DNA of 64,000 nucleotides from positions 2,300,001 through 2,364,000 of the forward strand of contig CP053447.1 in the NCBI GenBank assembly GCA_013285425.1, given 5' to 3'. Source of the stretch: Ignavibacteriota bacterium (GTDB lineage: Bacteria; Bacteroidota; Ignavibacteria; Ignavibacteriales; Ignavibacteriaceae). Shown piece by piece: positions 28,067 through 36,474 of the stretch (positions are counted from its first letter, which is position 1; every line of letters starts with the position of its first letter). Position numbers and translations under genes: made by a program. The notes under the pieces are model-generated. The model searched no databases, was not told the DNA's origin, and saw nothing but the letters and a program-made list of their open reading frames with translations.

Positions 28067-28346
28067 CTAATTAACAATCCTTCCGGCTTTTAATTCTGCA
28101 CTAACCCTGTTTAGTTTATAGATTTTATCAATAGCTTCCATCATCCCTGATGAATGAACCGAAACTGACCGGTTTTGTTCTGTTGTATAAATAAAATTAC
28201 TCGGCAGACTTTCAATATTTCCGTCAAAAAGCTAAACCTACAATCTCTTGCTTTTTGATTAATAACAGGGCTGCCTGAGTTACCTCCTACGATGTCATTT
28301 GTTGATACAAAATTCAATGGAGTTGAAAGATTAAAATCTGCTGGCG
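28067..28346 (-). pseudogene. S46 peptidase C-terminal remnant, truncated at the prophage junction
   Basis: Matches the last ~93 codons of the intact gene at 54154-56310, including the region around the GNSGSP serine motif, with two single-base insertions (extra A in the CAAAAAGC run near 28230 and an extra T near 28247). The similarity ends at 28346, where prophage sequence begins. It lacks the signal peptide, catalytic His and Asp, so it is not functional. Confidence 0.85.
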
Positions 28347-28460
28347 ATGTTATTGTTTTTGTTAGGATTATTCTGTGGTGAGATAACCGGATGGGTTATA
28401 GCATCATTTTTAATTAAAAAAAAATCAATTGATAATAAACGAAGAAAGGGAAGAAAATGA
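28347..28460 (+). CDS. Small single-pass membrane peptide at prophage edge
   Basis: 37 residues (hydrophobic start [22 protein letters not shown], then a basic tail). Its ATG is the first three bases of prophage sequence after the repeat, so its true start may lie upstream in the intact phage. Its TGA overlaps the next ATG (ATGA), the usual phage operon arrangement. Confidence 0.5.
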   Translation: MLLFLLGLFCGEITGWVIASFLIKKKSIDNKRRKGRK

Positions 28461-28819
28461 AAGCTCTAAAACTTTACGCTAAGTATTACAAAAAACTGAA
28501 AGCAATGGATGAAATATTAAAAGACCTGCATCCGCTTGCTTTAAGAGAGTTAAAAAAATATCCTGAAGGCAAAGCAGATTTTGAAGGTGTTGAGTTCCAT
28601 CTTACAAAAAAGGTTGAGAAGAAATTCGATGAATTTGTTGAAGCCGAATTAAAAGAGATGCGTGATAAAATAAATCAGCTTAAACAAGAAGCAGAAGAAA
28701 ATGGGCGGCTTATTCTGAACGAAAGAGAAACCTTCGATGCTTATATCCCGAGGAGCTCTAAAGATCAGGTATTAGCCGGAATTCCGGACTATAAAAAATA
28801 TTTTGCGATAGGAGCTTAA
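28457..28819 (+). CDS. Phage early-region protein, coiled coil
   Basis: 120 residues, mostly helical and charged with a predicted coiled coil (~55-90; VEKKFDEFVEAELKEMRDK). The ADFEGVEFHLTKK segment resembles a common small phage family found beside recombination or early genes, but I cannot name it. An AAGGGAAG site precedes the ATG. Confidence 0.6.
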   Translation: MKALKLYAKYYKKLKAMDEILKDLHPLALRELKKYPEGKADFEGVEFHLTKKVEKKFDEFVEAELKEMRDKINQLKQEAEENGRLILNERETFDAYIPRSSKDQVLAGIPDYKKYFAIGA

Positions 28820-28820
28820 G

Positions 28821-29003
28821 ATGTTGTCATTAGCTATTAAATCACATTGGAAGCTTGCTTTAAGAGCTCTTAAAAAGGCAATTAAAGTAACACTCCAGGA
28901 ACTCAACCAGATAAGAAAATCAAGAAAATATCATAACAAAATTATTGATGACCTGGACCGCAAAAGAAAATTTTTTGAATATGAAAGGACAATAGATGAA
29001 TAA
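28821..29003 (+). CDS. Small phage protein, unknown
   Basis: 60 residues, basic and helical, no recognisable motif. It overlaps the next gene by 8 bases, which supports its reality within the early operon. Confidence 0.45.
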   Translation: MLSLAIKSHWKLALRALKKAIKVTLQELNQIRKSRKYHNKIIDDLDRKRKFFEYERTIDE

Positions 29004-29382
29004 AATTAAATTAACAAAAGAACTGATTGAACAATATTGCAGCAAGAAAATAACAAGGGAGGGAATCTGTAATCAATTAGATATGTCGAGTAGCTCAGTA
29101 TATAATTGTTTGATAAAAAAAGGCATAGAAATATGGGACAGAAAACTTAGAACTGATGAAGAATTAAATAAGATTATAAGTTTATATAAAAACAAAAAGA
29201 TGACAAGAAACGAATTGAAAGAAAAATTCAAATTATCAGATGCATATTTATATTATTTACTTACTACAAGAAAAATCGAAATTTGGGATAAAATCAGAAG
29301 AGAAAAATTAAAAAAATCAACAACCAGATTTTTTAATTGGAAAGATTACAATAATCATTATTTCTTTTCATATAATAAATGA
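28996..29382 (+). CDS. Phage protein with two internal helix-turn-helix repeats
   Basis: 128 residues made of two similar ~45-residue units, each of the form K-x-T-R-(E/N)-x-(I/L)-C/K ... L ... S ... Y-x-L-(I/L) ... K-x-I-E-I-W-D (GIEIWDRK and KIEIWDKI). Each looks like a resolvase-type helix-turn-helix. It could be a DNA-binding regulator or the recognition part of a lost homing endonuclease. Confidence 0.55.
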   Translation: MNKIKLTKELIEQYCSKKITREGICNQLDMSSSSVYNCLIKKGIEIWDRKLRTDEELNKIISLYKNKKMTRNELKEKFKLSDAYLYYLLTTRKIEIWDKIRREKLKKSTTRFFNWKDYNNHYFFSYNK

Positions 29383-29687
29383 AAAAAGTAAGAGAAGGAT
29401 ATTACAGCGAGAAGCTGAGAGATATTGCATATGCCGAGCAGCTTGATAAGCTCGGCAATATGCAGCGTAAGGTATATGATATAATTAAAAAACACGGACC
29501 TTGCAGCACCGAGTATATTGCGATTACGCTGAACTGCTATCCGCATCAGATAACGCCGAGAGTTAAGGAATTAAGGGAAATGGGCCTGGTATATTTCTAT
29601 GATATTGGAGTTAGTCCCACAAGTGGCAAAGCAGTTAGCCTTTGGAAAACGAATAGATTAGATGCTCAATATAAATTGCCTTTATAA
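29379..29687 (+). CDS. Winged-helix DNA-binding phage protein
   Basis: 102 residues. QRKVYDIIKKHGPCSTEYIAITLNCYPHQITPRVKELREMGLV is a classic winged helix-turn-helix, followed by a wing (TSGKAVSLWK). Typical of small regulators between early genes and GemA in Mu-like phages. It overlaps both neighbours by four bases or fewer. Confidence 0.7.
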   Translation: MKKVREGYYSEKLRDIAYAEQLDKLGNMQRKVYDIIKKHGPCSTEYIAITLNCYPHQITPRVKELREMGLVYFYDIGVSPTSGKAVSLWKTNRLDAQYKLPL

Positions 29688-30148
29688 TGGAAACAAATAA
29701 AAAACAAATATCGAAAATTCATTTACTCAAAAATCAACTTCATTTGTCTGATGAAGAATATGGTGCAGCACTTGAAAGCTATGGTGTCAGCAGTAGTAAA
29801 GATTTGAGTTATGAACAGGCTGCTGATTTGATAAAAAAGTTGATTAAGCTGCTGCCAAAAGAGTTAAGGGAAAATTTCACGCAGAGACGCAATGCTTCGA
29901 CCGGCTCAGCAGCAAAGCAGAAATATGATGAATTGGGCATCCGATGGAATGAAAGATTAAGAGAACACTATGCAACACCAAAACAATTAAGAATGCTTGA
30001 AGCAATGTGGATGACTTCGCCAAGAGTTGAACATAAGACAGAGGAAGCATTTATGAAATTTGTTAAAAGAATCAGTGGTAAAGAAAAACTTGAGTGGGTT
30101 ATGATGAGTGATGTAAGAAAAATAAAAAAAGCGATTGAGTCTTTATGA
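29687..30148 (+). CDS. GemA/Gp16-family phage protein (DUF1018)
   Basis: 153 residues. The N-terminal KKQISKIHLLKNQLHLSDEEYGAALESYGV and the later TPKQLRMLEAMW and KIKKAI segments are the GemA/Gp16 pattern. In Mu, GemA modulates host gene expression and DNA topology. Residues ~63-69 (NFTQRRN) are encoded by one copy of a short GCAGAGACGC-type repeat found at four other places in the prophage. Confidence 0.8.
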   Translation: METNKKQISKIHLLKNQLHLSDEEYGAALESYGVSSSKDLSYEQAADLIKKLIKLLPKELRENFTQRRNASTGSAAKQKYDELGIRWNERLREHYATPKQLRMLEAMWMTSPRVEHKTEEAFMKFVKRISGKEKLEWVMMSDVRKIKKAIESL

Positions 30149-30447
30149 AGATGGGATGGATTAAAGATATTGATTATAACAAATTTCTGGATGGAGACCT
30201 GAAACTTCTGGTCAATACTATAGGTATTGATAAATTTATTGAGTTATATAGCCACTTTGCAAAGACAGCAATTTATTTTTCGGAAAAGCCACTGATGGAA
30301 ATGAAGCAGGAATATATAAGAAAACATTTCGGTTTTAAAAATGAAAAAGAACTTGCCCGGATGCTTGGTGTTAGTGAGAGACTTGTTTATAAAATTGGAT
30401 CGCAAAAAGTTATAATGAGTAACCAACAGGATTTGTTTAATGAATAA
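30145..30447 (+). CDS. Mor/C-type transcription activator-like protein
   Basis: 100 residues with a helical dimerisation half and a C-terminal helix-turn-helix (YIRKHFGFKNEKELARMLGVSERLVYKI). Its position after GemA and its shape are those of Mor, the middle/late activator of Mu-like phages. It would switch on the structural genes. Confidence 0.75.
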   Translation: MKMGWIKDIDYNKFLDGDLKLLVNTIGIDKFIELYSHFAKTAIYFSEKPLMEMKQEYIRKHFGFKNEKELARMLGVSERLVYKIGSQKVIMSNQQDLFNE

Positions 30448-30949
30448 TGAATTCAAATCTCCGGAGATTTTAGAGCTTCTCAAGAAAAAGCTTAATAATA
30501 AGAATAATTTAATGGTTTCGATTGCAGAAACTATGCGTGTTGCTATACTTAAGAATTTTGAAACTCAGGGAAGCCGCATCGGAAAGCCCTGGCAAAGATT
30601 ATCTCCATTAACAATAAAACAAAGAGAGGGGAAAGGATATTGGCCGGGAAAGATTTTACAGAGGACTGGACAATTAAAGAGAAGCATAATAAGTAGCTAC
30701 GGCGAAGATTATGCCCAGGTAAGCACTAATTTAATTTATGCCGCAATACAGAATTATGGCGGGGTTATTCACAGAAGTTCGCTTAAAACTTATCTAAGGA
30801 AAAAATTATCTCGCAAAGACGCTAAGGCGCCAAGCAAGAATAAAATGAGTTCGATTAGAATACCTGCAAGACCATTTATGAAATTGAATGACCAGGATTT
30901 GGAGAAGATAAAGAGTAAGATTATAAGTGCATTGACAAAGAATGGATAA
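30440..30949 (+). CDS. Phage virion morphogenesis protein (Mu gpG-like)
   Basis: 169 residues with the family pattern KPWQRLSPLTIKQREGKG ... LQRTGQLKRSI ... NYGGVI and the closing IPARPFM. Involved in head-tail joining. Between GGVI and IPARPF lies an insertion (residues ~121-132, KKLSRKDAKAPS) coded by a CGCAAAGACGCTAAGGCGC repeat, in frame. Confidence 0.8.
   Translation: MNNEFKSPEILELLKKKLNNKNNLMVSIAETMRVAILKNFETQGSRIGKPWQRLSPLTIKQREGKGYWPGKILQRTGQLKRSIISSYGEDYAQVSTNLIYAAIQNYGGVIHRSSLKTYLRKKLSRKDAKAPSKNKMSSIRIPARPFMKLNDQDLEKIKSKIISALTKNG
30809..30836. repeat. CGCAAAGACGC-type short repeat, copy in gpG-like gene
   Basis: TCTCGCAAAGACGCTAAGGCGCC family member inside a coding region. Relatives lie at 29874-29893, 33401-33430, 35051-35120 and 35673-35702. 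Confidence 0.8.
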
Positions 30950-31049
30950 AATTATATTTTTGTTTTAGCATTTTAAGGTGCGTCCGTGAGCATAACCTTA
31001 AAGTGTCCGACGGCAGACACGGAGCTGTTAATACCGCCGGCTTAGTTTT

Positions 31050-31070
31050 AACCCCGCAATAAGCGGGGTT
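31050..31070. terminator. Bidirectional terminator between gpG-like and MuF genes
   Basis: Perfect 8-bp stem AACCCCGC / GCGGGGTT with a 5-base AATAA loop between convergent genes. The MuF stop codon overlaps its last bases. There is therefore no room for a cotranscribed gene directly downstream of MuF. Confidence 0.85.
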
Positions 31071-33396
31071 ATTTATTATAAATCAAAATTCCTTTTCTCA
31101 ATTTATCAATCTCGGTTGGTTTTTGTGGTATAGCATTCCAGAATATTGTAGAATCTTTCTCCATTTTTAATACAACAAAGAAGGGTCTCCTTTTCTTATC
31201 TTTGAACAATCCTATATAAGTTTTTCTATATTCCAGGTAATCCTTATCAGATTTATAAATAGTCTGATAAACTTCAAATGGATCTTGCAAAGTTTTTAAT
31301 ATTAATGGGGCGAATTGTTCCCTGCCATCTTGTTTTTCATAAAAATGTTTTAACCTATTAGAAGTAAAAAGAGATTTATCTCCTTCTCTGGTATTAATAA
31401 GTGAAAAATCATTTTGTTCAAGATTGAAAATCTTCCTGATTTGTTTTTCATAAGCATCTAATCCGATCTTTTTAATTGTAGGTAATAATTCCGGCATATT
31501 CAGGAAAAAATCATCTGGCAAATCTTTTATTGAAGGTCTATCATAATCCACAAACGAGGGCTGATTTTTGTACATAGAGAAATTTCCGAAATCATTATCA
31601 AACTCAAGAGCTGCTTTGCCAGGATTATAATCCCAGCCTTTACCGGGTTTTAGTTTGTTTATAAGTTCATTACTGCCTTTAATTGGTTCAAGATTCATTT
31701 CTTTTAAATCTTGTTTATCGAGTGGGATAACCGAACAACGGCAATTATGAACAATGCCTGCTTTTGTTAAATAACTCTCATAAACAGGAACCGAGAGGTT
31801 GTAAACGATGCCGCTGTATGGTATATTTGATATGTTAATTATTTTATTGAGGGAACAATGAGACCTGGCCCAACTGATGAAACTATCAAGAGAATTGAAA
31901 TAATTGAGGGGATACCCATAAGAGAAGCCCTCATCAAGCTCTACATTGATGAATTGTTTTCTTATAGAAGACTTTGTAAAAGATGGAATATTAATGTGAG
32001 AACACTGATGCGTCTTTTTAGATTCTATGCTATTGAGCCGAGAAAAGGAAGCGAAGCTATTAAAACACAATGGATAAATAATTTGGAAAGACGAAAGGCG
32101 GCATCTGAATTTATGAAAAGGTTTGCTAAAGAGCTGGGAAAGAAAGGAAAGCATGGAAGACTTGGCAAAACTAAAGAGAATAATCAATCTATTAGACAAA
32201 TGGCTACTAAACTTAGTGAGATTTCTTCTGCAAGCCGTAAAGAAGTCCGTGAGAAAATGAGTATTGCCAGGAAATTTTTGCACACAATTACACCAGAAAA
32301 GCATATACAATCTAAATTTAGTCCTACCTATTACAAGCTTAAGGTTATTGAACATTTGAGAAATCTTGGATATGATATGCTTATAAATTATAACGTTCCA
32401 CCTTATTGGATTAATATAATAATACCCAAATTGAAGCTCGGAATTTATTGTGTTGGTAATGGTAGATTTCCTCTTAGTTGGGATAGACATATTCATATCA
32501 CAAACAGAGGAATCAGATTGATATATATTACAAATAGTTTTATTATTAGAGGGGAATTCAGTGATATTGACAATTACATCAGAGAGCTTGAGGTTTTCAG
32601 CTCTTATCCAACCTCTAAGTGTAAGGAAACGGTGGTTTGGGGTAGAAGAAATGGTACTATTTTCCGTGGTAATCTTAACGAGATTTCCATTGAATTTGTT
32701 AGTTTGAACAAAATCAACAAGGCCATAATTAAAACCACCTGTTAAGACTTTTTCGCCGGTTGTTATGTTATGTATAGATTTCCAACCATTTGCTGTCAGT
32801 ACTTCTGTCTCAGGCGGAAAACAGTTCCAATCATTTGGTGGATAAATTTTTTCCCAAATCGGATCATCAGCACGAAAAACTTTACCGTGTAAAGCACGGT
32901 GCGATGGACGTGTATTGCTGTCAAGAACTGCATTATACATCCAATAAGGGCGGTCTTTAATGTTATCTGTCATCGCTTTATAATGCCCGCTCGCATAAGC
33001 GACATCAATATTTATGCGGTATATTGTCTTAAGACGCCTAGGAGAGCCGAGTAAGACTTCTTTCTCAGGATCGACATCTGGAGGCAGTGGAAAGTCGGAA
33101 GGGACATCTTTCGCTTTCACTTTTCCCCACCAGCCTTTTGCTTTGAGCGTTGGTTTTAAGTTTTCTTTGAATTGCTGGTAGGTTAAACCATTATCAATTG
33201 CTTTCTGAAGTTCGTTGCGGATGTCGGAAAGAATATCGAGCTTCATCGCTTTGTCAACGGTAAAGGCTTTTGTGTGAGCTTCTTTCCAAGTATCTTCCCA
33301 ATCCCAGCTTATCTTATAACCTTTGCGTTTAAGGTAAGCAATTATCTGCTCTGGTTTTAGTCCAATTGCAAGTTTTATGTCAATGTTTTCTGGCAT
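31069..33396 (-). CDS. MuF head-morphogenesis protein with intein and C-terminal RNase-like toxin domain
   Basis: 775 residues. N-extein 1-191 is a Mu gpF/SPP1 gp7-type domain ending in [29 protein letters not shown]. Intein 192-551 begins C192-FPPETEVL and ends VHN551. C-extein starts C552-RCSVIPL, rebuilding the conserved W-N-C-R-C motif. The last ~110 residues ([39 protein letters not shown]) look like the phage Barnase-EndoU-ColicinE5/D-RelE-like (PBECR) nuclease domain that occurs in MuF polymorphic toxins. The spliced product would be 415 residues. Head proteins of this kind ride in the capsid and can be injected. Toxin activity is inference; no immunity gene is adjacent. Confidence 0.8.
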   Translation of the reverse strand: MPENIDIKLAIGLKPEQIIAYLKRKGYKISWDWEDTWKEAHTKAFTVDKAMKLDILSDIRNELQKAIDNGLTYQQFKENLKPTLKAKGWWGKVKAKDVPSDFPLPPDVDPEKEVLLGSPRRLKTIYRINIDVAYASGHYKAMTDNIKDRPYWMYNAVLDSNTRPSHRALHGKVFRADDPIWEKIYPPNDWNCFPPETEVLTANGWKSIHNITTGEKVLTGGFNYGLVDFVQTNKFNGNLVKITTENSTISSTPNHRFLTLRGWIRAENLKLSDVIVNITEFPSNNKTICNIYQSDSSVCDMNMSIPTKRKSTITNTINSELQFGYYYINPIRWNVIIYKHIISKISQMFNNLKLVIGRTKFRLYMLFWCNCVQKFPGNTHFLTDFFTACRRNLTKFSSHLSNRLIILFSFAKSSMLSFLSQLFSKPFHKFRCRLSSFQIIYPLCFNSFASFSRLNSIESKKTHQCSHINIPSFTKSSIRKQFINVELDEGFSYGYPLNYFNSLDSFISWARSHCSLNKIINISNIPYSGIVYNLSVPVYESYLTKAGIVHNCRCSVIPLDKQDLKEMNLEPIKGSNELINKLKPGKGWDYNPGKAALEFDNDFGNFSMYKNQPSFVDYDRPSIKDLPDDFFLNMPELLPTIKKIGLDAYEKQIRKIFNLEQNDFSLINTREGDKSLFTSNRLKHFYEKQDGREQFAPLILKTLQDPFEVYQTIYKSDKDYLEYRKTYIGLFKDKKRRPFFVVLKMEKDSTIFWNAIPQKPTEIDKLRKGILIYNK
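31744..32823 (-). other. Intein (360 residues) in the MuF gene
   Basis: Splicing blocks are visible. Block A is C192[16 protein letters not shown]. Block B holds the TxxH motif (STPNHRFL, T252 and H255) followed by [15 protein letters not shown]. Block F/G is [23 protein letters not shown] ending in H550-N551, and the +1 residue is C552. So a class 1 intein with Cys nucleophiles at both junctions, all catalytic residues present. There is no LAGLIDADG domain. Instead residues ~286-524 do not look like protein and are the complement of an opposite-strand gene. Confidence 0.85.
31858..32745 (+). CDS. Antisense gene inside the intein: HTH/VSR-like putative homing endonuclease
   Basis: 295 residues from an ATG preceded by GAGGGA at proper distance. 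N-terminal helix-turn-helix ([22 protein letters not shown]), a basic linker ([11 protein letters not shown] ... RRKAASEFM ... [13 protein letters not shown]), then a ~75-residue domain from [19 protein letters not shown] through [17 protein letters not shown] to [10 protein letters not shown] with the strand order of VSR/DUF559-type nucleases. The usual acidic residues read N186 and Y197, so catalysis may be lost. The last ~65 residues are antisense to intein block B and may be a read-through tail. I infer a homing partner of the intein. Confidence 0.65.
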   Translation: MRPGPTDETIKRIEIIEGIPIREALIKLYIDELFSYRRLCKRWNINVRTLMRLFRFYAIEPRKGSEAIKTQWINNLERRKAASEFMKRFAKELGKKGKHGRLGKTKENNQSIRQMATKLSEISSASRKEVREKMSIARKFLHTITPEKHIQSKFSPTYYKLKVIEHLRNLGYDMLINYNVPPYWINIIIPKLKLGIYCVGNGRFPLSWDRHIHITNRGIRLIYITNSFIIRGEFSDIDNYIRELEVFSSYPTSKCKETVVWGRRNGTIFRGNLNEISIEFVSLNKINKAIIKTTC

Positions 33397-33400
33397 ATTA

Positions 33401-33430
33401 TTTCTCGCAAAGACGCTAAGACGCAGAGTT
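33401..33430. repeat. CGCAAAGACGC-type short repeat, copy between portal and MuF
   Basis: TTTCTCGCAAAGACGCTAAGACGCAGAG. It supplies the last codons and stop of the portal gene and sits just before the MuF start. Confidence 0.8.
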
Positions 33431-34847
33431 TCTACCGGTTATTTCGCTGATAAACAAAAGCTTTGATAGTAAGTCCTCAAGTTGATTTGTACTCATTGCC
33501 GGATATGTTTTAGCAAGTTCTTCCATAATTTTTTCATAAGATTCACCATTTTGAATAAGCGTTAAAACGGGCTTTAATGTGCTTTCAATTTGCAATTGAA
33601 GGAGTTTATCCGGGAGCTTTGATGTTAGCTCTTCGCTGATTGGTTTTTCGAAGCTGGAAGCTTCAGGTACTTTCTTTTCAGCGAAGCTGGAAGCATCGGC
33701 TACTTTTATTTCAAAATCTTCGGGGAGTAGATTGTAATTACGGATGTAATAATCTTTGGTGAATTTAATGCCGGTATTAACAAGAATTTGATCACGTTCA
33801 GCAAGAAGTTTATCTACATCTTCATCCTCATAAAGGATAAAGTTTGGTTTATTAATCGAATTGAAATTAATCTGATAGATTAATTCAATTATTTTATTAA
33901 TTGTTCTTTCTGACTAATTTTTTATCGGAGAGCTGAACTTTTTCGAGCATATCCCCCATTGTTTTGGAAGCAGCATAAGTGCCGGTATCCTGCACTTCGG
34001 TTGTAAGTGTTTGAGTTAGAATTGCTTTGGAAATTTCATTATTCTGGAAATTCATTAGTTCACGAAAGACTTCAACAGAACTTGAACGCTGGGCTTCTTT
34101 GATGTCAATTGATGAATCATCCGGAATGACAGCCACTGCATCCTGAATCATATTCTCAAGCGATGTAAGGAGATTATCAATATCAGTTTGAGCAGAGCCT
34201 CTTGGCAGTTTACCGATTAAAAACGGATTGCCATATTTCTCAGTGAAAGTAACCCAGAATTTAAGCCCACCACGTTTAAAAGTAACCGGCCAGAAGCAGC
34301 GGCTAAGAACTCGCTCTCCATAAGGATTTTGATAGGTTGGTTTATGTTGGGCGAGAATAAATTTAAGAGGATTAACTATTTCGCCATCGAATTTAATTGA
34401 GTTTGAATTCTTTTTGATGTTTAGATTATTAAATTGATCAAAGAAAAACCATTCCTGGGGTTTCTCATCAATCCTGTTTGGTATCAAGAAATTACCTTGC
34501 TTTTCCCAAACTATTTCAAAAACCGTGAAGCCAAATAATGGAGTATTGAGTATCTGGTCAATAAGATTTTCAAGATTTATAGTATTAAGGACTTCATTAA
34601 TTAAATCAAATTCATTTTGAGATGAATCTTGCTGCTGAAGTTCCCAATTAAGTGACAGAACACCTGATTTGCGCTGCTGAATAGTACTGAATAAATGAGG
34701 GTCAGTTGTTAGCTCACGATAAGTTGTAATATCTTTACCAATTTTACGCAATATTGGGTCAGGGTCCGGAAGCATATTCCAGTACGAAACTATTTTATCA
34801 AAATTTTGTCTGGTTGCTATTTCTGATGTTAAATTTTTTGTATCCAT
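33416..34847 (-). CDS. Phage portal protein (Mu gp29-like, DUF935), one-base frameshift
   Basis: The main frame (34847-33897) has the DUF935 pattern: [33 protein letters not shown] near the start, [15 protein letters not shown] and the RPVTFKRGG-type core. The frame ends early at LVRKNN; removing one A from AGAAAGAACAATTAA (near 33903) extends it through [13 protein letters not shown] to a TAG at 33416. Total length 3n+1, ~476 residues as corrected, close to Mu gp29. The tail contains a tandem [18 protein letters not shown] duplication. Confidence 0.8.
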
Positions 34848-34855
34848 AAAATTTC

Positions 34856-35041
34856 CTATTGATGAATTAACTTTCCCTGATAATTTTTTAAATGGCTCTT
34901 CATCACTTGAATTAGGGGAGTTACTTCTTGCTTATATTGTTGAACATCAATTCCCCTTTCCGCAACAGCTTCCACAGTAATTTTTCTTAATTGCAGAAGT
35001 TGTTTAAACGGAATTTCCTGTGTTAAGTTTGTTATATTCAT
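34856..35041 (-). CDS. Small phage protein between terminase and portal
   Basis: 61 residues from the ATG at 35041, which has a GGAGA site just upstream; the longer frame begins inside a short repeat. Helical, charged, no known motif (ITNLTQEIPFKQLLQLRKI). Ends 8 bases before the portal start. Confidence 0.55.
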   Translation of the reverse strand: MNITNLTQEIPFKQLLQLRKITVEAVAERGIDVQQYKQEVTPLIQVMKSHLKNYQGKLIHQ

Positions 35042-35050
35042 TTCATCTCC

Positions 35051-35120
35051 TTTGCGACTTGGCGACTTGGCAACTTTGCGAGAATTAAATTTCACGCAAA
35101 GACGCAAAGACGCTAAACAA
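35051..35120. repeat. Inverted pair of CGCAAAGACGC-type repeats
   Basis: A left arm TTTGCGACTTGGCGACTTGGCAACTTTGCGAG faces a right arm CACGCAAAGACGCAAAGACGC across AATTAAATT, making an imperfect palindrome just after the terminase gene. Confidence 0.75.
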
Positions 35121-36474
35121 AGTTTTCAATCAATTTATAACTTTCTCTTTTGTGTTTTGATTTTGCAAACACAACGCCGGCATTGGATTTAGCAGCATAG
35201 CAGCAAAGCGCTAATGCCCAAAATCTATCTGCGTGTCCCGATACTTCGGATTGCTGTACATCGAATCTTATGTTATTACTTGCAGTAGTAATTTTACGAA
35301 CGCTGTGTAAATCTTCTCTGATATTTTTATCCGGCGGAATAAAAATTTGTCTATCTTCGACCATTCTTAAAAGATTATAAGCAAGCTCTTCTTTTGTCTT
35401 GCCGGTGAAAGTAATCGGTTCAACACGGTATCTGCCAAATTTATCCTGAGCTTCTTCTGCAAGCTGCATACCAAGACCGGTTGCATCAATGCAGGCTCGT
35501 CTGAATCCCGGTAAACTTAAGTAAGTGAATAAAATTTCTTTTTGTGATTTAAATGCAGTTCTTTCAAGTTCAATTACTTTTCTGGTGAATAAAAATTTTT
35601 CAATTTCTTCGGCAATCCAGATGACGGTTAAATCTTTTTTACGACCAATGTCAACACCGAGGTAAAGATTTGTTTCTCGCAAAGACGCAAAGTCGCTAAG
35701 AAGTATTCCATCTCTTTCGATACTGAATATTTGTTCATAAGATAAAAATGCGGTTGCTTCGTCAACCGGAGTGCAACAATATTCTTCGAGCCAGGTTGTG
35801 CGGTCAAAACTGTTTTCTTCTTGTTCTTTTAACCAATCATCCCGTTCTTGTTTGGTTGTTTTGCGTTTGTAAATTTTATCAACTAAGCCCTGCTCTACTG
35901 CATCGAAAATTGTGGTTGTATGTAAAGACCAGTTTAGTTTACCGGATTTAATTGATTCAATGAATTTATAAAATAAACTTTGTTTGCCTTTATGAGTTGA
36001 TAGTATTCTAAGAGGGAATCCCCACGTGATTACCGGTTTAGCAGCTTTCCAGAGAGCGACCGGATCGTTATGAAATGCAAATTCATCAAGAACCACTTTA
36101 CCGCCCTTACTTCGAAATGCTTTCGGATTTGATGAGAGCGCATTAATTCTTCTACCGTTTGTAAATTCAATCGTAAATGTTTTGATTGATTTGTCTGATT
36201 CGAGAACCTGCTCGCCTAAATCACGAGCACCTTTATCGAATAACTTAGCCCATTGAGCGCAATAGAGGATATATTCTTTTGCAGCGGACTCATCGGCAGA
36301 AGAAAACCAGACTGCAGGTACATTGCCGAGCACAACATCTCGGACATCTTCGTATGCCTGAACATAAGTAGCTCCGATACGGCGTGACTTTTCCCAAACC
36401 TTAATCTGGCTATTGTCATTCAGCCAATTAATCTGATAGTCAAGGAAATATTTCCTTTCCTGTTTGCTCATCAC
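35113..36474 (-). CDS. Terminase large subunit (Mu gp28-like)
   Basis: 453 residues. ATPase half: Walker-A-like EKSRRIGATY (28-37) and Walker B KVVLDEFAFH (126-135). Nuclease half: RuvC-like start YLGVDIGRKKDLTVIW with D275. Cuts and packages phage DNA into the head. A CGCAAAGACGC-type repeat codes for residues ~258-268 (LLSDFASLRET), exactly in the linker between the two domains and in frame. Start overlaps the small subunit gene by four bases. Confidence 0.85.
   Translation of the reverse strand: MMSKQERKYFLDYQINWLNDNSQIKVWEKSRRIGATYVQAYEDVRDVVLGNVPAVWFSSADESAAKEYILYCAQWAKLFDKGARDLGEQVLESDKSIKTFTIEFTNGRRINALSSNPKAFRSKGGKVVLDEFAFHNDPVALWKAAKPVITWGFPLRILSTHKGKQSLFYKFIESIKSGKLNWSLHTTTIFDAVEQGLVDKIYKRKTTKQERDDWLKEQEENSFDRTTWLEEYCCTPVDEATAFLSYEQIFSIERDGILLSDFASLRETNLYLGVDIGRKKDLTVIWIAEEIEKFLFTRKVIELERTAFKSQKEILFTYLSLPGFRRACIDATGLGMQLAEEAQDKFGRYRVEPITFTGKTKEELAYNLLRMVEDRQIFIPPDKNIREDLHSVRKITTASNNIRFDVQQSEVSGHADRFWALALCCYAAKSNAGVVFAKSKHKRESYKLIENFV
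35673..35702. repeat. CGCAAAGACGC-type short repeat inside terminase gene
   Basis: TTCTCGCAAAGACGCAAAGTCGCTAAG lies in frame within the terminase large-subunit gene, between ATPase and nuclease domains. Confidence 0.8.

Larger units (their letters stand above)
25330..28346. repeat. Left copy of ~3.0 kb direct repeat flanking the prophage
   Basis: Matches 51423-54431 almost base for base, from CCGGGTTATAAAAAC to AATCTGCTGGCG, then both copies diverge abruptly. It contains the M48 gene start, lemA, the zinc-ribbon gene, the T9SS-sorted gene and the 3' end of the S46 peptidase gene. This copy is 8 bases longer and breaks four reading frames by small insertions and scrambled bases that accumulate away from the M48 side. 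Confidence 0.95.

Noticed and set aside
30979-31000. GTTATGCTCACGGA inverted match to 51024-51037
   Set aside because: A 14-base match between two points of a 23-kb AT-rich element can arise by chance.
32820-33396. Possibility that the intein linker (residues ~286-524) is a novel protein domain
   Set aside because: It is rich in Ser, Phe, Cys and Asn without domain-like pattern and is the exact complement of a better gene on the other strand.
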